IMG/VR virus record: IMGVR_UViG_3300045972_000146
Coordinates: 1-64,000 of that record
Direction: 5' to 3' (one strand)
DNA: 64,000 nt
Origin: a virus
Part shown: positions 1-8,542 of the stretch, in pieces
How positions within the stretch are numbered: position 1 is the first letter of the stretch
Layout of the letters: the number at the start of each line of letters is the position of its first letter
Made by a program: the position numbers and the translations under genes
Notes under the pieces: generated by a model
What the model saw: the letters and a program-made list of their open reading frames with translations, nothing else
What the model was told of the DNA's origin: nothing
Databases searched by the model: none

Positions 1-2058
1 ATTTTCTTGATCAGCAATTTCCTTCTGTTGTTGCATTCTCCTTTGCTCTATATCACTAAGCTTATTCTTTATTTGAGATATACTATCTAATGTCATGATC
101 TCAGCTATATCAAGTATACTGGCTCCATTCTGCATTGCAGGTTGATACAAAGTCTTAATTGATTCTAAGTTCTGTAGGTCCTTAGTAGAATCAGATGCAA
201 ATATATCCATATCTTCATAGAAGAATTTCTCAGATAACCTCATAAATGTCCTAGTAGAATCACTCATTACATATTGAACGTTATCTCTACCAGATCCCTT
301 CCAGGCTTCCTTAGCTGTATTCAATAGCATTCTAAGTGCATTCTTCTTACATTGATTATGCATCCAGAATAATGGCTCAGTAATATTAGCTGATTGTATA
401 ACGGATCTTTCTACATTACCAACCAATTCACTAGTATTAATAGCTCCTTGTCTTTGTCTACTTACGCCAGATATTTCAGATATCATATCCTCTATCTTAG
501 CAATGAGATTAATATACTGATCTATGACATTAGCCATAGTTAAATCTAATGCAGATATCTGATTAAATTGAGCTGGCTTGCCACCTTCTCTACCAGGTAT
601 ATCCCATCCTTCTTCATATGGGTTAATAAAGTTAACACCTACTGCAGAAAGATAATGCATCCACTTAGCAGCATCTATATTCATAGATTTAGGTATCTGC
701 GTAATATCCATATTTATTACTTTCCCTTTGTCTCTAGCAAGAGCAAGTTCAAGTCTATACCACACAATAATATACATATATTGTAGTGGCTTCATTATAG
801 ATACTAACGATTTAGATTGAGAGTTTGTATTACTATATATAACCCCAGAGTATGGTAGTTTTTGCGAATTCAAATTATCTTTAGAAGTAAATTGATATTC
901 CATCGGTTGAACTCCTACATATAGATCTTCTCCAATTCTATAACCTTCCCATACTTCAATAACCCATTTCCATTCTATATCTAATTCATTACCAATTACC
1001 ATATAGTCTTCGCTAACAATAGTTTGTTGTGGCATTCCCATTTCGTCTAATATGGTAACAAATCCAATCTTTTTATATGATTTCCATGTAGTATGCCATA
1101 GATTAACGTGATTAGACTTCATCAGATTGTCGTTTCCAGGGCCTCCTACGACCTTCATATCTAAATGGACGTAATCTACTGCTGATGGCATTTCCTTGCC
1201 ATATGAGCCAGGAGATGGCTTCTCGCCAGTCAATTCCAGTAACTTATCTAACTGTTTCTCATCCATTTTATCATACAGCCTATCGTAGGCCTCTGTATAA
1301 GATAATCTCATTCTTCTAACCGCCCAGTCACCATCTTCGATGAATTCTAAGTCAGGAGAATTATCATGTGCAAAGTATATAGGATTAACGCGTTCTTGAT
1401 CAGGCTCACCATTGATGATGCCAGTATAGTACACTTCCTTTCCAGCAATAAGAGCATCTTTCCAACCTTTATGGAATTCATGATCTAATCCAAGCTTTTC
1501 TTTTAAGTATGCAAGAGAGTGGTATGCACAGTCTTCTGCTATATCCTTATAACTCTTACTCATATATGTGGCTATTTTTTCAGGAGGCATTATTTCTCCA
1601 CTAGCTAGCTTTTCTTGAAACTCTTGAGCTTTTTCAGGATCCATTGCACCCATCATTTCTGACATGGTATAATCGATAAGCATTTGTTTCATCTTATCTT
1701 GTAGATCAGATCCAGCGTCTTGACTAGTTCTTACTATCCTAAAATTAAATGGTCGTTTGGTTTCTTCTCCAAGTAATAGATCAATTTTTGGTCTAATTAT
1801 ATTAAAGTTCTGTGGAGATGCAGGAAATCCATCAGATTGTTTATATGGATCAGTTACATACTGCAGATCTCTTTCGTCAAAAATACTATTATATAAATCA
1901 TAATAGGTTTGCATTTCTTCAAAATTAGTTCTATCGTATCCAGAAGGAACTGTCTCGCCCATTCCGATAATATAGTCTACGCATGCCTCTCCCCATTCAG
2001 ACGTCTTCTTTTTGGCGCTCAATTTTTGAGCAGGAAACATTCTTGTTATATTGTTCAT
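1..2058 (-). CDS. Portal protein (3' end cut by window edge)
   Basis: An open minus-strand frame starts at the ATG at 2056-2058 and runs without a stop to the left edge, giving about 686 residues of the N-terminal side. The protein begins MNNITRMFPAQKLSAKKK and contains long, Trp/Tyr-rich, charged stretches plus a late helical region ending in a Gln-rich coiled coil. Family knowledge: crAss-like phages place the portal next to TerL, and this reading matches the crAss portal in length, position and character. The portal forms the dodecameric ring through which DNA enters and leaves the capsid. It starts 18 bases downstream of the TerL stop, so the two are surely co-transcribed. The assignment rests on context and overall resemblance, not on a single catalytic motif. 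Confidence 0.8.
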   Translation of the reverse strand, partial: MNNITRMFPAQKLSAKKKTSEWGEACVDYIIGMGETVPSGYDRTNFEEMQTYYDLYNSIFDERDLQYVTDPYKQSDGFPASPQNFNIIRPKIDLLLGEETKRPFNFRIVRTSQDAGSDLQDKMKQMLIDYTMSEMMGAMDPEKAQEFQEKLASGEIMPPEKIATYMSKSYKDIAEDCAYHSLAYLKEKLGLDHEFHKGWKDALIAGKEVYYTGIINGEPDQERVNPIYFAHDNSPDLEFIEDGDWAVRRMRLSYTEAYDRLYDKMDEKQLDKLLELTGEKPSPGSYGKEMPSAVDYVHLDMKVVGGPGNDNLMKSNHVNLWHTTWKSYKKIGFVTILDEMGMPQQTIVSEDYMVIGNELDIEWKWVIEVWEGYRIGEDLYVGVQPMEYQFTSKDNLNSQKLPYSGVIYSNTNSQSKSLVSIMKPLQYMYIIVWYRLELALARDKGKVINMDITQIPKSMNIDAAKWMHYLSAVGVNFINPYEEGWDIPGREGGKPAQFNQISALDLTMANVIDQYINLIAKIEDMISEISGVSRQRQGAINTSELVGNVERSVIQSANITEPLFWMHNQCKKNALRMLLNTAKEAWKGSGRDNVQYVMSDSTRTFMRLSEKFFYEDMDIFASDSTKDLQNLESIKTLYQPAMQNGASILDIAEIMTLDSISQIKNKLSDIEQRRMQQQKEIADQEN

Positions 2059-2076
2059 TTATTGTAGTATTAAATA

Positions 2077-5000
2077 TTAATTCCAAGTAAAATTAATTGA
2101 CTTATCTCCAAGATCTTCTAACGACGATGAGCTTCCATAATATTCTTTTGAGAATAATGGCATGTCAAATAATTGCATTTTCTTAGAGTCTTGATTTTTT
2201 TTCTTTACATGCATGTTATGCAGTTGTTGTTTGTATATTAAAACCATCATCATAGCTATAACCCTATCGAAGTTTCCTTTATCATTGTATTGTATTAGTT
2301 CCTCTAACAGAGGTTCTGAAAATATAGTAGTAAGACATTTCTTGCCAGGAGCGAATTCCTCATTAAGATATTCCTTTATAAGCCCTTCTCCGTAGTCTTT
2401 TATGGGGACATTCATGTGAATTCCCTTTCTTCTTTGTACAGTGGACTTCCCTATGATGTCATTAATGATATCTGGCTGGTCGGCTAATAAGTAATCACAA
2501 TGCTTCTGTGTGAAGTATGGAAATATACCTTTTCGTTCATTTTCATATAGAAGTCTAGCATTATAATACATCAAAAGCTTTCTTACGTTCTCATAATAAT
2601 CCTCGGCAGTATCTGGCCTCCCGGTATATTCAGCCACAAGTATATCATAATACTCTTCAAAGTTTTGGAATCTCTTATATATGAATGTAGATCCAAGAGA
2701 GTTTGTTCCAGCCTTATCGTGATCATATGGGTCACATCCTGCGATATATAGTTGATTAGATGTATCCGTATTTGGGTGTTCCCATATAACTATACTTCCC
2801 TCATGTCTATCATCTCTATGTAATGGATAATTAGTTATATCTCCGCCCTTCTTTATTTGCCAGGACAGACTGCCATTTACCCAATTTAGATCTCCAACCT
2901 GCTTATGGTTTTGCAGCTTCTTATTAGTTCTTAGTGCCGCTAACTGCATCATTAATTCCTTCTTTGGAAATATATTGCCAGTAAGTTCTAATACTGCCTC
3001 TTGTGGCGTAATTGGGTTCTCTGCAATATATCTATCAATTGCTCTGGAATCAGATGCTCCATCAATAACTTTTTGTCGTTCTGACATAGCATATTCAGTA
3101 GCCTTCTCTCTTAGACTGTTACCGAATTTATCCATATACATCCTTGCTCCCTTTTCGTTGAGCACAGACATATTCGCATATACAGGAACAAAGAATCCAC
3201 AGTAGTTTCCATCTGCACCTTCATCCCATATATTGGAGAATGATTTTATGTTGTATCCAGACGGCTTATAGAATAATTCCTTTAATCCGTCAAATCTACT
3301 ACCTTCATCGCCTCCAGTACCAAATGCAATCATCAATCCATATGCAACACCATCCTCCTCTACAGAAGGTCTAGCTATTTGCCATGCCTGAAGTATGTCT
3401 TTAAATGATCCAGCTTCTTCCCATAGTATAAGTTTACCACGTTTACCACGAGCTCTATTGGGGTCATTCTTTAGCGTAACGCCGATTATCTCAGACTTAT
3501 ACCCTATCTCAGTTTCATTGCCCAGTTCATCCTTAACCTTAATACCAGACTTTCTATGCATCTTAGTGGTAACAGTTCTCTTTTTGCTCCAAGCAGTATG
3601 TTCATCTATAAAGTCCATTAGATCCCACGCCTTACTTAAAAGACCATCTCTTACAAGGAATTCGGTCTCAGCAGCAATTGCATATGATTTAGAGTTCTCT
3701 ATATGATAGTAGTTTCTAGCAAGCATAGATGCTCCTTTGAATGAGTTGTGGGTTGGAATAAAATCTTTTGTAAGATACATATGATTCTCATTATCTACAC
3801 ATATACATCTTTGTTTTTCCACTCTGTCTAACTTCACTATTTCTGTTATAGCTATTCTGTTTAAATTATTTTTTCTCGACCTTATATTTTTTAATTTTCT
3901 AGGTAGTCTAAATATATTTTTATCAGTAGTTATTGTTATTGCCCAAGAATCTCTAGTATTTGAAAAATTATTATTTCCAAAGTTTACATTGCTTCTTCCA
4001 CTAATCTTATTACTTTTTCTACATCTAATACCAAGACTTCTTGCAATAAATAAAAAATCATCTACTAATCTTTCTGATGTCGATACAAAAGAGCACGAAC
4101 CATTTGAATAAAAACCAGAAGTGGAACTTCCGTCTGTATCCATAAGCCCCTGAATTAAACTAAATCTATCTTCTATAGATGCGTATTTATAGTCATCCGG
4201 AATAAATTTATCGAAAGAATGAACGTTTAGACCATATTCTTTTACAGTTTTTATTAATTCGTTTTTATTGGAATTAGACTTAATTATACACTTAAATTTT
4301 TCATTATTGCATCTCTTTACATCATATTCTGATCCAAGAATTCTTTGCAACTCATCTAAAATAAAATCATCATCGGTATAAAAATATATAGAACTTCTAG
4401 TCAACCCACCATCCCCAATTAATACCCCAAGAATATATGGATTAATTAAAAGTTCGTCCCTACTATCAAATTTTACTGGATTTATTTCTGGCAATTTATA
4501 TCTATAACTAACCTTTCCTAATTTCCCCTGCTTTAATTTTCTTTCAGAATATTCTTTTGTTGTTAATATATGTATCTTATTTTTATAATAAGTGGTCCAT
4601 AAATGATTTTCTCCGCAAGTTACGCTTCTACCGTCTTGGAGCCTAACTTCGTACACGTCTTTTTCTCCTTGCTCTACTATTTCTCCAACCCTAATTGGAG
4701 ATCCATTTGGATTCATAACCCAATCCCCAACACCCAAAGAACCCATTTCCACGTATCCATTAGGAGTTAATACCATCTCAGAATAAGGCTGTTCGTATCC
4801 AGCTCCACGTTTCTTTAGAACTACCATATGCTTACCCTCATCCTCGGCTTCTTGTATAGCAGAAAAGTAGTAATAATCATAGTCATAGAAATCCGGGAAC
4901 TCCCTAGTCTTCTCTCTGCGCTTCTTTATGTCTCCGAATCTATCTTTGTACTCATATTCAACAAGTCTTAATATAGGACAGTAGTTTAAGTAGAAGTAAT

Positions 5001-5190
5001 TATATCCACTTATATAATCTCCATCTGGCGCAGTAAAACCATTAATACATCTCTCTTGCTCGGTGTTCCAATACTCAAAGTATTCTGTTGTTCCTGAGGG
5101 TGCAAAACAGTAAACACCATGCTTCTGAAAGGAGATGCACGGTGTTCTAAATTTGTCGGTATTTAATATTCTTTTATTAAAATTGACCAT
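2077..5190 (-). CDS. terL: Terminase large subunit interrupted by an intein
   Basis: DNA-packaging motor ATPase and nuclease, 1037 residues before splicing and about 687 after. The N-terminal extein ends in the Walker A-like VVLKKRGAGY (residues 123-132) and the C-terminal extein resumes with SFKGASMLARNYY (from 483), so joining them restores a continuous crAss-type KKRGAGYSFKGAS P-loop. Walker B-like LILWEEAGS follows, and acidic residues of the RNase H-like nuclease lie in the C-terminal half (for example AGCDPYDHD). The intein (residues about 133-482) is annotated separately. The gene lies between a 73-residue protein upstream and the portal downstream. Activity requires protein splicing, because the insert sits in the ATP-binding loop. 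Confidence 0.92.
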   Translation of the reverse strand: MVNFNKRILNTDKFRTPCISFQKHGVYCFAPSGTTEYFEYWNTEQERCINGFTAPDGDYISGYNYFYLNYCPILRLVEYEYKDRFGDIKKRREKTREFPDFYDYDYYYFSAIQEAEDEGKHMVVLKKRGAGYEQPYSEMVLTPNGYVEMGSLGVGDWVMNPNGSPIRVGEIVEQGEKDVYEVRLQDGRSVTCGENHLWTTYYKNKIHILTTKEYSERKLKQGKLGKVSYRYKLPEINPVKFDSRDELLINPYILGVLIGDGGLTRSSIYFYTDDDFILDELQRILGSEYDVKRCNNEKFKCIIKSNSNKNELIKTVKEYGLNVHSFDKFIPDDYKYASIEDRFSLIQGLMDTDGSSTSGFYSNGSCSFVSTSERLVDDFLFIARSLGIRCRKSNKISGRSNVNFGNNNFSNTRDSWAITITTDKNIFRLPRKLKNIRSRKNNLNRIAITEIVKLDRVEKQRCICVDNENHMYLTKDFIPTHNSFKGASMLARNYYHIENSKSYAIAAETEFLVRDGLLSKAWDLMDFIDEHTAWSKKRTVTTKMHRKSGIKVKDELGNETEIGYKSEIIGVTLKNDPNRARGKRGKLILWEEAGSFKDILQAWQIARPSVEEDGVAYGLMIAFGTGGDEGSRFDGLKELFYKPSGYNIKSFSNIWDEGADGNYCGFFVPVYANMSVLNEKGARMYMDKFGNSLREKATEYAMSERQKVIDGASDSRAIDRYIAENPITPQEAVLELTGNIFPKKELMMQLAALRTNKKLQNHKQVGDLNWVNGSLSWQIKKGGDITNYPLHRDDRHEGSIVIWEHPNTDTSNQLYIAGCDPYDHDKAGTNSLGSTFIYKRFQNFEEYYDILVAEYTGRPDTAEDYYENVRKLLMYYNARLLYENERKGIFPYFTQKHCDYLLADQPDIINDIIGKSTVQRRKGIHMNVPIKDYGEGLIKEYLNEEFAPGKKCLTTIFSEPLLEELIQYNDKGNFDRVIAMMMVLIYKQQLHNMHVKKKNQDSKKMQLFDMPLFSKEYYGSSSSLEDLGDKSINFTWN
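3745..4794 (-). other. Intein with LAGLIDADG homing endonuclease inside TerL
   Basis: About 350 residues (133-482 of the precursor) interrupt the terminase P-loop. A Hint block A-like segment MVLTPNGYVEMGSLGVGDWV is followed by block B TCGENHLW (His196, Trp198). The C-terminal end is RCICVDN...DFIPTHN with Asn482, and Ser483 is the first extein residue. Between them are two LAGLIDADG motifs, LGVLIGDGG (about 253-262) and LIQGLMDTDG (about 345-354), both with acidic residues kept. No Cys or Ser is at the expected intein start (EQPYSE). A Trp in block B, a Cys in block F and a Thr before His-Asn suggest a class 3 intein, which splices without an N-terminal nucleophile. The exact first residue (Glu133 or Gln134) is inferred from the uninterrupted P-loop. 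Confidence 0.88.
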
Positions 5191-5205
5191 TCAACTGTAT
5201 TGTTA

Positions 5206-5427
5206 TTAGCTTCGTAACCATTTATTAAATTTGGCAATTTGACGTTTTAACCAACCAATTTTCTTTGCAGGAACTGTTTTAATCTCTACGATTGCTTCTA
5301 CCGGAATATTAATTTGCTCTACTACTTGTTTTGGTTTTTTATGATAACGTTTCTTGTTATTTGTTTTCTTTACTTGCGCAACAGCATCAGTACTTACTAC
5401 CGGAGTTACTTTTTTATTGTCTTCCAT
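5206..5427 (-). CDS. Small basic Lys-rich protein
   Basis: A 73-residue protein with a Lys/Asn-rich basic segment in the N-terminal half (KKTNNKKRYHKKPKQ) and a basic C-terminus (KKIGWLKRQIAKFNKWLRS) that could form an amphipathic helix. It ends 15 bases before the TerL start, in the late operon. I do not recognise the family. The composition fits nucleic-acid or membrane contact but does not show a function. Confidence 0.6.
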   Translation of the reverse strand: MEDNKKVTPVVSTDAVAQVKKTNNKKRYHKKPKQVVEQINIPVEAIVEIKTVPAKKIGWLKRQIAKFNKWLRS

Positions 5428-5451
5428 AATCTAATTATTGTGTTTAATCTA

Positions 5452-5649
5452 TTAAACGGTTTTTAATTTCTTTTGTTTACTTTGGTGTTGTTCTGTATAC
5501 AACTCAAGTTTCTCATTAAGTTCTTTTATATTGGAATTAATTATTGACCCGACTACCCATATGTGAGCAATTATTGCCAATGAGAATCCTGTTATAAATA
5601 ATACTATGTTAGTATAATTATCACTACAAATGTATGTCATATTAGTCAC
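5452..5649 (-). CDS. Small single-pass membrane protein
   Basis: A 65-residue protein with one clear transmembrane segment (about residues 14-36, IVLFITGFSLAIIAHIWVV) followed by a charged, probably helical tail rich in Glu, Lys and Gln. Size and place late in the operon, just before terminase, could suit a lysis accessory such as a holin or spanin component. No family is recognised and the lysis role is only a guess. Its start lies four bases from the stop of the upstream resolvase-like gene. Confidence 0.6.
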   Translation of the reverse strand: MTNMTYICSDNYTNIVLFITGFSLAIIAHIWVVGSIINSNIKELNEKLELYTEQHQSKQKKLKTV

Positions 5650-5652
5650 TTA

Positions 5653-6027
5653 TTAATTTATTCTCATTTGATCAAATTCTACTTTTCCTTCTTTTATCAA
5701 TTTTCTTATATTCTTCTGAGTATCACTTAGTCTAGATTCTCCAGACTTTATTTCTAAAAAAATTACCTTATCTTCTTCGAATATTATATAGTCTATAGGA
5801 TTTCCAAGAAAGTGGCATTTCTTTGGATTATATTTAAACTCCTTTAAAAATGGAGCTAAGTTCTCAGATATCTGGCCAAGTCTAACTTCTGATGATTTCT
5901 TTTGGCTGAGCAATAACATATAACGTTGCTCTGCTGCCATTCTTTTATTATCAATAGATATGATCCATATTCTACATAAATATAGAACAATAATCATGGC
6001 TATTACATTTATTATTGATATTATCAT
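5653..6027 (-). CDS. Membrane-anchored Holliday-resolvase-related endonuclease
   Basis: About 124 residues. A hydrophobic N-terminus (MIISIINVIAMIIVLYLCRIW) is followed by a charged linker and a PD-(D/E)XK-like core: GQISENLAPFLKEF, then NPIDYIIFEEDKVIFLEIKSG (Asp, Glu-x-Lys) and SRLSDTQKNIRKLIKEGKVEF. This order matches the family of endonucleases related to archaeal Holliday junction resolvase, which also have an N-terminal anchor. I chose the start at 6027 because ATGA overlaps the RusA stop; the frame is open a few codons further up. It may process branched or incoming DNA at the membrane; substrate unknown. Two different resolvase-type nucleases (this one and RusA) are adjacent. Confidence 0.75.
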   Translation of the reverse strand: MIISIINVIAMIIVLYLCRIWIISIDNKRMAAEQRYMLLLSQKKSSEVRLGQISENLAPFLKEFKYNPKKCHFLGNPIDYIIFEEDKVIFLEIKSGESRLSDTQKNIRKLIKEGKVEFDQMRIN

Positions 6028-6455
6028 TTTAGTATTGATATAAAACAACCTGGGTTAAGTTTGTCTACTGAGTACCATTTATTGTCTATTTGCATTGGTA
6101 ATGGCAAGATACAATCCATATTGTCGTCCTCAATAATATCGAATGCCACTAGGAGGTCGAAAACTATCTGGCATATATTATGAAAATCAAACTTAGCTTT
6201 TGTCTGGCGAACAAAGTGAATACCAATCTTGACGGGCTTTATCCCATGGCTGATCGAGAGTAATTGAGAAAGTTCCTCCACTGGGAATAGACATTGCCGC
6301 GTTTTGTAATAAGTTACTTCTTTTCTCGAAACTGAGTAATGTTGAATTCCCATTTCCCGCAAGAATTTTCCCACCGTCTTTGAGTGGAAGACTCCCTTGC
6401 TCGTTGCTACTTTGCTGTTCTTGCTGCTTGGAATCGATCCATTTATGAAGACCAT
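6024..6455 (-). CDS. rusA: RusA-family Holliday junction resolvase
   Basis: About 143 residues from the ATG at 6453-6455. The N-terminal strand MVFINGSIPSSKNSK fits the RusA fold. The C-terminal half carries the acidic cluster of RusA, KAKFDFHNICQIVFDLL...FDIIEDDNMD, where paired Asp residues bind Mg2+. RusA resolves four-way junctions, here probably clearing branched concatemers before packaging. The frame extends 30 codons upstream, but that part is lower quality than the overlapping upstream frame, so I prefer the internal start. Its stop overlaps the next gene by ATGA. Confidence 0.8.
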   Translation of the reverse strand: MVFINGSIPSSKNSKVATSKGVFHSKTVGKFLREMGIQHYSVSRKEVTYYKTRQCLFPVEELSQLLSISHGIKPVKIGIHFVRQTKAKFDFHNICQIVFDLLVAFDIIEDDNMDCILPLPMQIDNKWYSVDKLNPGCFISILK

Positions 6456-6588
6456 CTGCTGGCCCTCTATAACCGTAGAATAACTCATTAAACCATTCTC
6501 GTTCTCTTTTTTTAACCCACGCGTCATATGCTTTCCAGTTTTCATAATTTGTCCATTTCATTACTACGTTTTGCTCTGACTTTCCCAT
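6193..6588 (-). CDS. Overlapping ORF preceding and overprinting rusA
   Basis: A 131-codon frame. Its first about 60 residues (KWTNYENWKAYDAWVKKRE and following) look like real protein, with many aromatic and charged residues, and fill the gap between the genes at 6542 and 6455. Its C-terminal half overlaps rusA in another frame by about 260 bases and looks less protein-like. Either a true overlapping gene or the remnant of a shorter gene that lost its stop. The start could be Met10 (6561). A frameshift joining it to rusA is possible but no clear slippery site was found. No family recognised. Confidence 0.5.
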   Translation of the reverse strand: MGKSEQNVVMKWTNYENWKAYDAWVKKREREWFNELFYGYRGPADGLHKWIDSKQQEQQSSNEQGSLPLKDGGKILAGNGNSTLLSFEKRSNLLQNAAMSIPSGGTFSITLDQPWDKARQDWYSLCSPDKS

Positions 6589-6892
6589 CTTTTATTAATT
6601 GTTCTATATAACCTTCTTTAATCCATGGATACCAATCAAATTCTGGTAATGGTTTTGAAGCAATGTAAATATCTCCGTATTTTGTAGTATTCCATTCTGG
6701 CTCTTTTTCCCAAAATACTTCGAAGTCAAGCCATAGATCTTTGTCTGCAAATAGTTCTTTTCCATGCTCCTTGTTGTATTCCTCATCCAAATAAAGAACT
6801 GATCCAATCTTATCTCCAGATAGTCTTTCTAGTCTTTCGAATTTAAATCCCTGCGTAAATTCAGCTTTATTTGGAGTGTAATAATTGTCCAT
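6542..6892 (-). CDS. Conserved-looking late protein, 116 aa
   Basis: Acidic and aromatic-rich, for example LWLDFEVFWEKEPEWN and FDWYPWIKEGYIEQL. Overlaps both neighbours by a few bases, as is usual in this operon. I do not recognise the family. The Trp/Tyr-rich WxPWIKxG pattern resembles small phage proteins of unknown role in recombination clusters. Confidence 0.65.
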   Translation of the reverse strand: MDNYYTPNKAEFTQGFKFERLERLSGDKIGSVLYLDEEYNKEHGKELFADKDLWLDFEVFWEKEPEWNTTKYGDIYIASKPLPEFDWYPWIKEGYIEQLIKDGKVRAKRSNEMDKL

Positions 6893-7124
6893 ATTTTTCT
6901 ATCATTTTAGATTCAAACTGCTTTAATATAGAATACAGATTATTATCATGTTCTATCATTACCTCTTCTGGTAAATTAATCTTGCCATTAATCAAACCCA
7001 TATAGGTAGTCTTTTCTTCTGGTAGCATCTGATTCCATACCTTAGTAAATGGATTCTTATTGTTTGCATCAACTATCTTTTGAATAGTCTTTTGATGTCT
7101 TCTAAATCTTTTAAGTGAGTCCAT
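6867..7124 (-). CDS. Small helical late protein, 85 aa
   Basis: Basic N-terminus (SLKRFRRHQKTIQKIV), then predicted helices. Its start codon directly abuts the stop of the metallopeptidase-like gene and its end overlaps the next gene by 26 bases. No recognised family. Position between a zincin-like protein and the recombination genes gives no firm hint. Confidence 0.6.
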   Translation of the reverse strand: MDSLKRFRRHQKTIQKIVDANNKNPFTKVWNQMLPEEKTTYMGLINGKINLPEEVMIEHDNNLYSILKQFESKMIEKYGQLLHSK

Positions 7125-7423
7125 TATTTCTTAGTCTTTTCAAATTGATGAAGTAGATTGGAAAATGCTTCTACAAATTCTTCGTTGCTAGATAGATCAT
7201 GTTTACCAAGTATATCTAATATGCCGTGCACTAATTCATGATAAAATGAAGCTTCCATATAGTCTATATTACAATCTTCTCCTCTAAAATTAGTGGCTAC
7301 ATAAATCTTTCCAGTGGGAAGAATTATCTGACCAACATTAGTTCCTAAATCATTCTTAACCAATTCAACGCTAATCGTAGACCCGCCAAGTACAAAGTTA
7401 TTTGGTATTAATTTGTTTTTCAT
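7124..7423 (-). CDS. Small zincin-like putative metallopeptidase
   Basis: About 99 residues from the ATG at 7423; eight further codons upstream are open but would overlap the previous gene. It carries FYHELVHGILDILG, an HExxH zinc-binding motif in a helix, followed by an acidic stretch (SSNEEFVEAFSN) where a Glu could act as third ligand. The size resembles minimal ImmA/SprT-like peptidase cores. Phage proteins of this type may process virion proteins or act on host regulators; substrate unknown. The motif is seen directly, activity is inferred. Confidence 0.65.
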   Translation of the reverse strand: MKNKLIPNNFVLGGSTISVELVKNDLGTNVGQIILPTGKIYVATNFRGEDCNIDYMEASFYHELVHGILDILGKHDLSSNEEFVEAFSNLLHQFEKTKK

Positions 7424-7424
7424 A

Positions 7425-7964
7425 TTATCTCTTCTTTGGTATTTCATAATGTCCTATCTCATTTCCACCTCTAACAGTACTAGATTCTAATTCATCCTTA
7501 CGTACTTGTTTTTCTAATGACGCTATAGACTTAATTGTCTTATCTAATATAGCAGCCGCAGATAAAGTTTCTTTAACTACTTTCATATCCATATCACTAC
7601 CAGGATCTTGTTCTAAGTATCTAGACATAATCTCTAGTCTATTTCTAAATCCCCTAAGTAATTTAAGATTTAGTGTGTCTAAGAACTCTATATAAGTCTG
7701 TTCTGCATACTTAAACTTCTCATCTTTAATTACCTCATTACCATCAAATAGTTCTAACTCCAACTTTCTTTTTCTTTCCTCTGCATACATTGAAGTAACA
7801 TATGGGCTGTCTGGATGATTGTTTAATACTATATATGAGATAATGTTATTGGCTAAGTTCTTATCAGTCTCGGTCTCCCATATGGATTTGAAACATGGAA
7901 TTCCTAATGTATCGGAATGTATTACTACTTTACCACCGAGAATATCAAACAGTTTATTGCTCAT
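7425..7964 (-). CDS. Conserved late protein, 179 aa
   Basis: Begins MSNKLFDILGGKVVIHSDTL. It has a mixed N-terminal domain (FKSIWETETDK) and a mainly helical second half (FLDTLNLKLLRGFRNRLE, then a Lys/Glu-rich helix). Its start overlaps the stop of a 53-codon gene by 11 bases. It looks like a conserved crAss-type late protein but I cannot name a function. A small structural or packaging accessory is possible from position. Confidence 0.65.
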   Translation of the reverse strand: MSNKLFDILGGKVVIHSDTLGIPCFKSIWETETDKNLANNIISYIVLNNHPDSPYVTSMYAEERKRKLELELFDGNEVIKDEKFKYAEQTYIEFLDTLNLKLLRGFRNRLEIMSRYLEQDPGSDMDMKVVKETLSAAAILDKTIKSIASLEKQVRKDELESSTVRGGNEIGHYEIPKKR

Positions 7965-8115
7965 TGTTTATTTTCTTATCTATATCAAGTAATCTAGTTT
8001 TAATACTAGATAGATTTTTTATCTCATGATCAGTTAGACCAATTCTCATATCCAATCTATCTAGTGTATTCTCTAATTGTCTTCTTTCTGTTTTAAGCGA
8101 TACTTTCTTGAACAT
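7954..8115 (-). CDS. Small coiled-coil protein, 53 aa
   Basis: Reading on the minus strand from the ATG at 8113-8115: begins MFKKVSLKTERRQLENTLD and ends DIDKKINNEQ. It is a regular helix with Leu/Ile spacing suited to a coiled coil. It overlaps the dUTPase-like gene by 23 bases and the following gene by 11 bases, so it is coupled on both sides and is probably a real gene. No family recognised. Confidence 0.65.
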   Translation of the reverse strand: MFKKVSLKTERRQLENTLDRLDMRIGLTDHEIKNLSSIKTRLLDIDKKINNEQ

Positions 8116-8542
8116 TCTCTTCTTCTATTACTTCTTGTTTAACTTCTGCTATCTCTGCTGGTAATTCTGTTATTTCTATCTTGGGCAATTCTAGGATGAT
8201 CATCTTTGCAAACACCTCTCCTACTTCGTATATAACTGGTACAGAATCTGTATTAGTTTTAAATCTAGCAACCATATGTTTAGGACTAGCTGATGTGAAT
8301 GTTGCTACTGCATTTGTTAGAACTAATGAATTTACAAATCCATTATCTGCCAGGAACAACATACCAACATGTCCCTCTGGGATATCAATCTCCAATCCAG
8401 TTCTATATTCCAATACCAATCTTCCATCTCTTCCCTGACCAGTAGCTAAATTTGTACACGTTAATTCAAACGAGTTACCATCGCTAGATACAGTTGGCAT
8501 TACTGCCTTTTCGTCTATTCTCTTTATATTTAATTGTGTCAT
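8093..8542 (-). CDS. dUTPase-fold protein
   Basis: 149 residues. The order of segments follows trimeric dUTPases: a strand with YRTGLEIDIPEGHVGMLFLADNG (compare the G-x-IP-x-GxxG and RSGLA region), then VLTNAVATFTSASP, then ARFKTNTDSVPVIYEVGEVFAKMIILEL, which matches the YEVGDRIAQLVI signature. The tail is acidic. The canonical Arg-Ser-Gly and catalytic Asp motifs look replaced, so either a strongly diverged dUTPase or a dUTPase-fold protein with another role. If active it would lower dUTP during phage DNA synthesis. TAATG-type coupling joins it to the micro-ORF upstream. Confidence 0.6.
   Translation of the reverse strand: MTQLNIKRIDEKAVMPTVSSDGNSFELTCTNLATGQGRDGRLVLEYRTGLEIDIPEGHVGMLFLADNGFVNSLVLTNAVATFTSASPKHMVARFKTNTDSVPVIYEVGEVFAKMIILELPKIEITELPAEIAEVKQEVIEEENVQESIA

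Noticed and set aside
6024-6545. Longer RusA start
   Set aside because: The added 30 residues are of low quality and overlap a better frame; MVFINGSIPSSK fits the normal RusA start.
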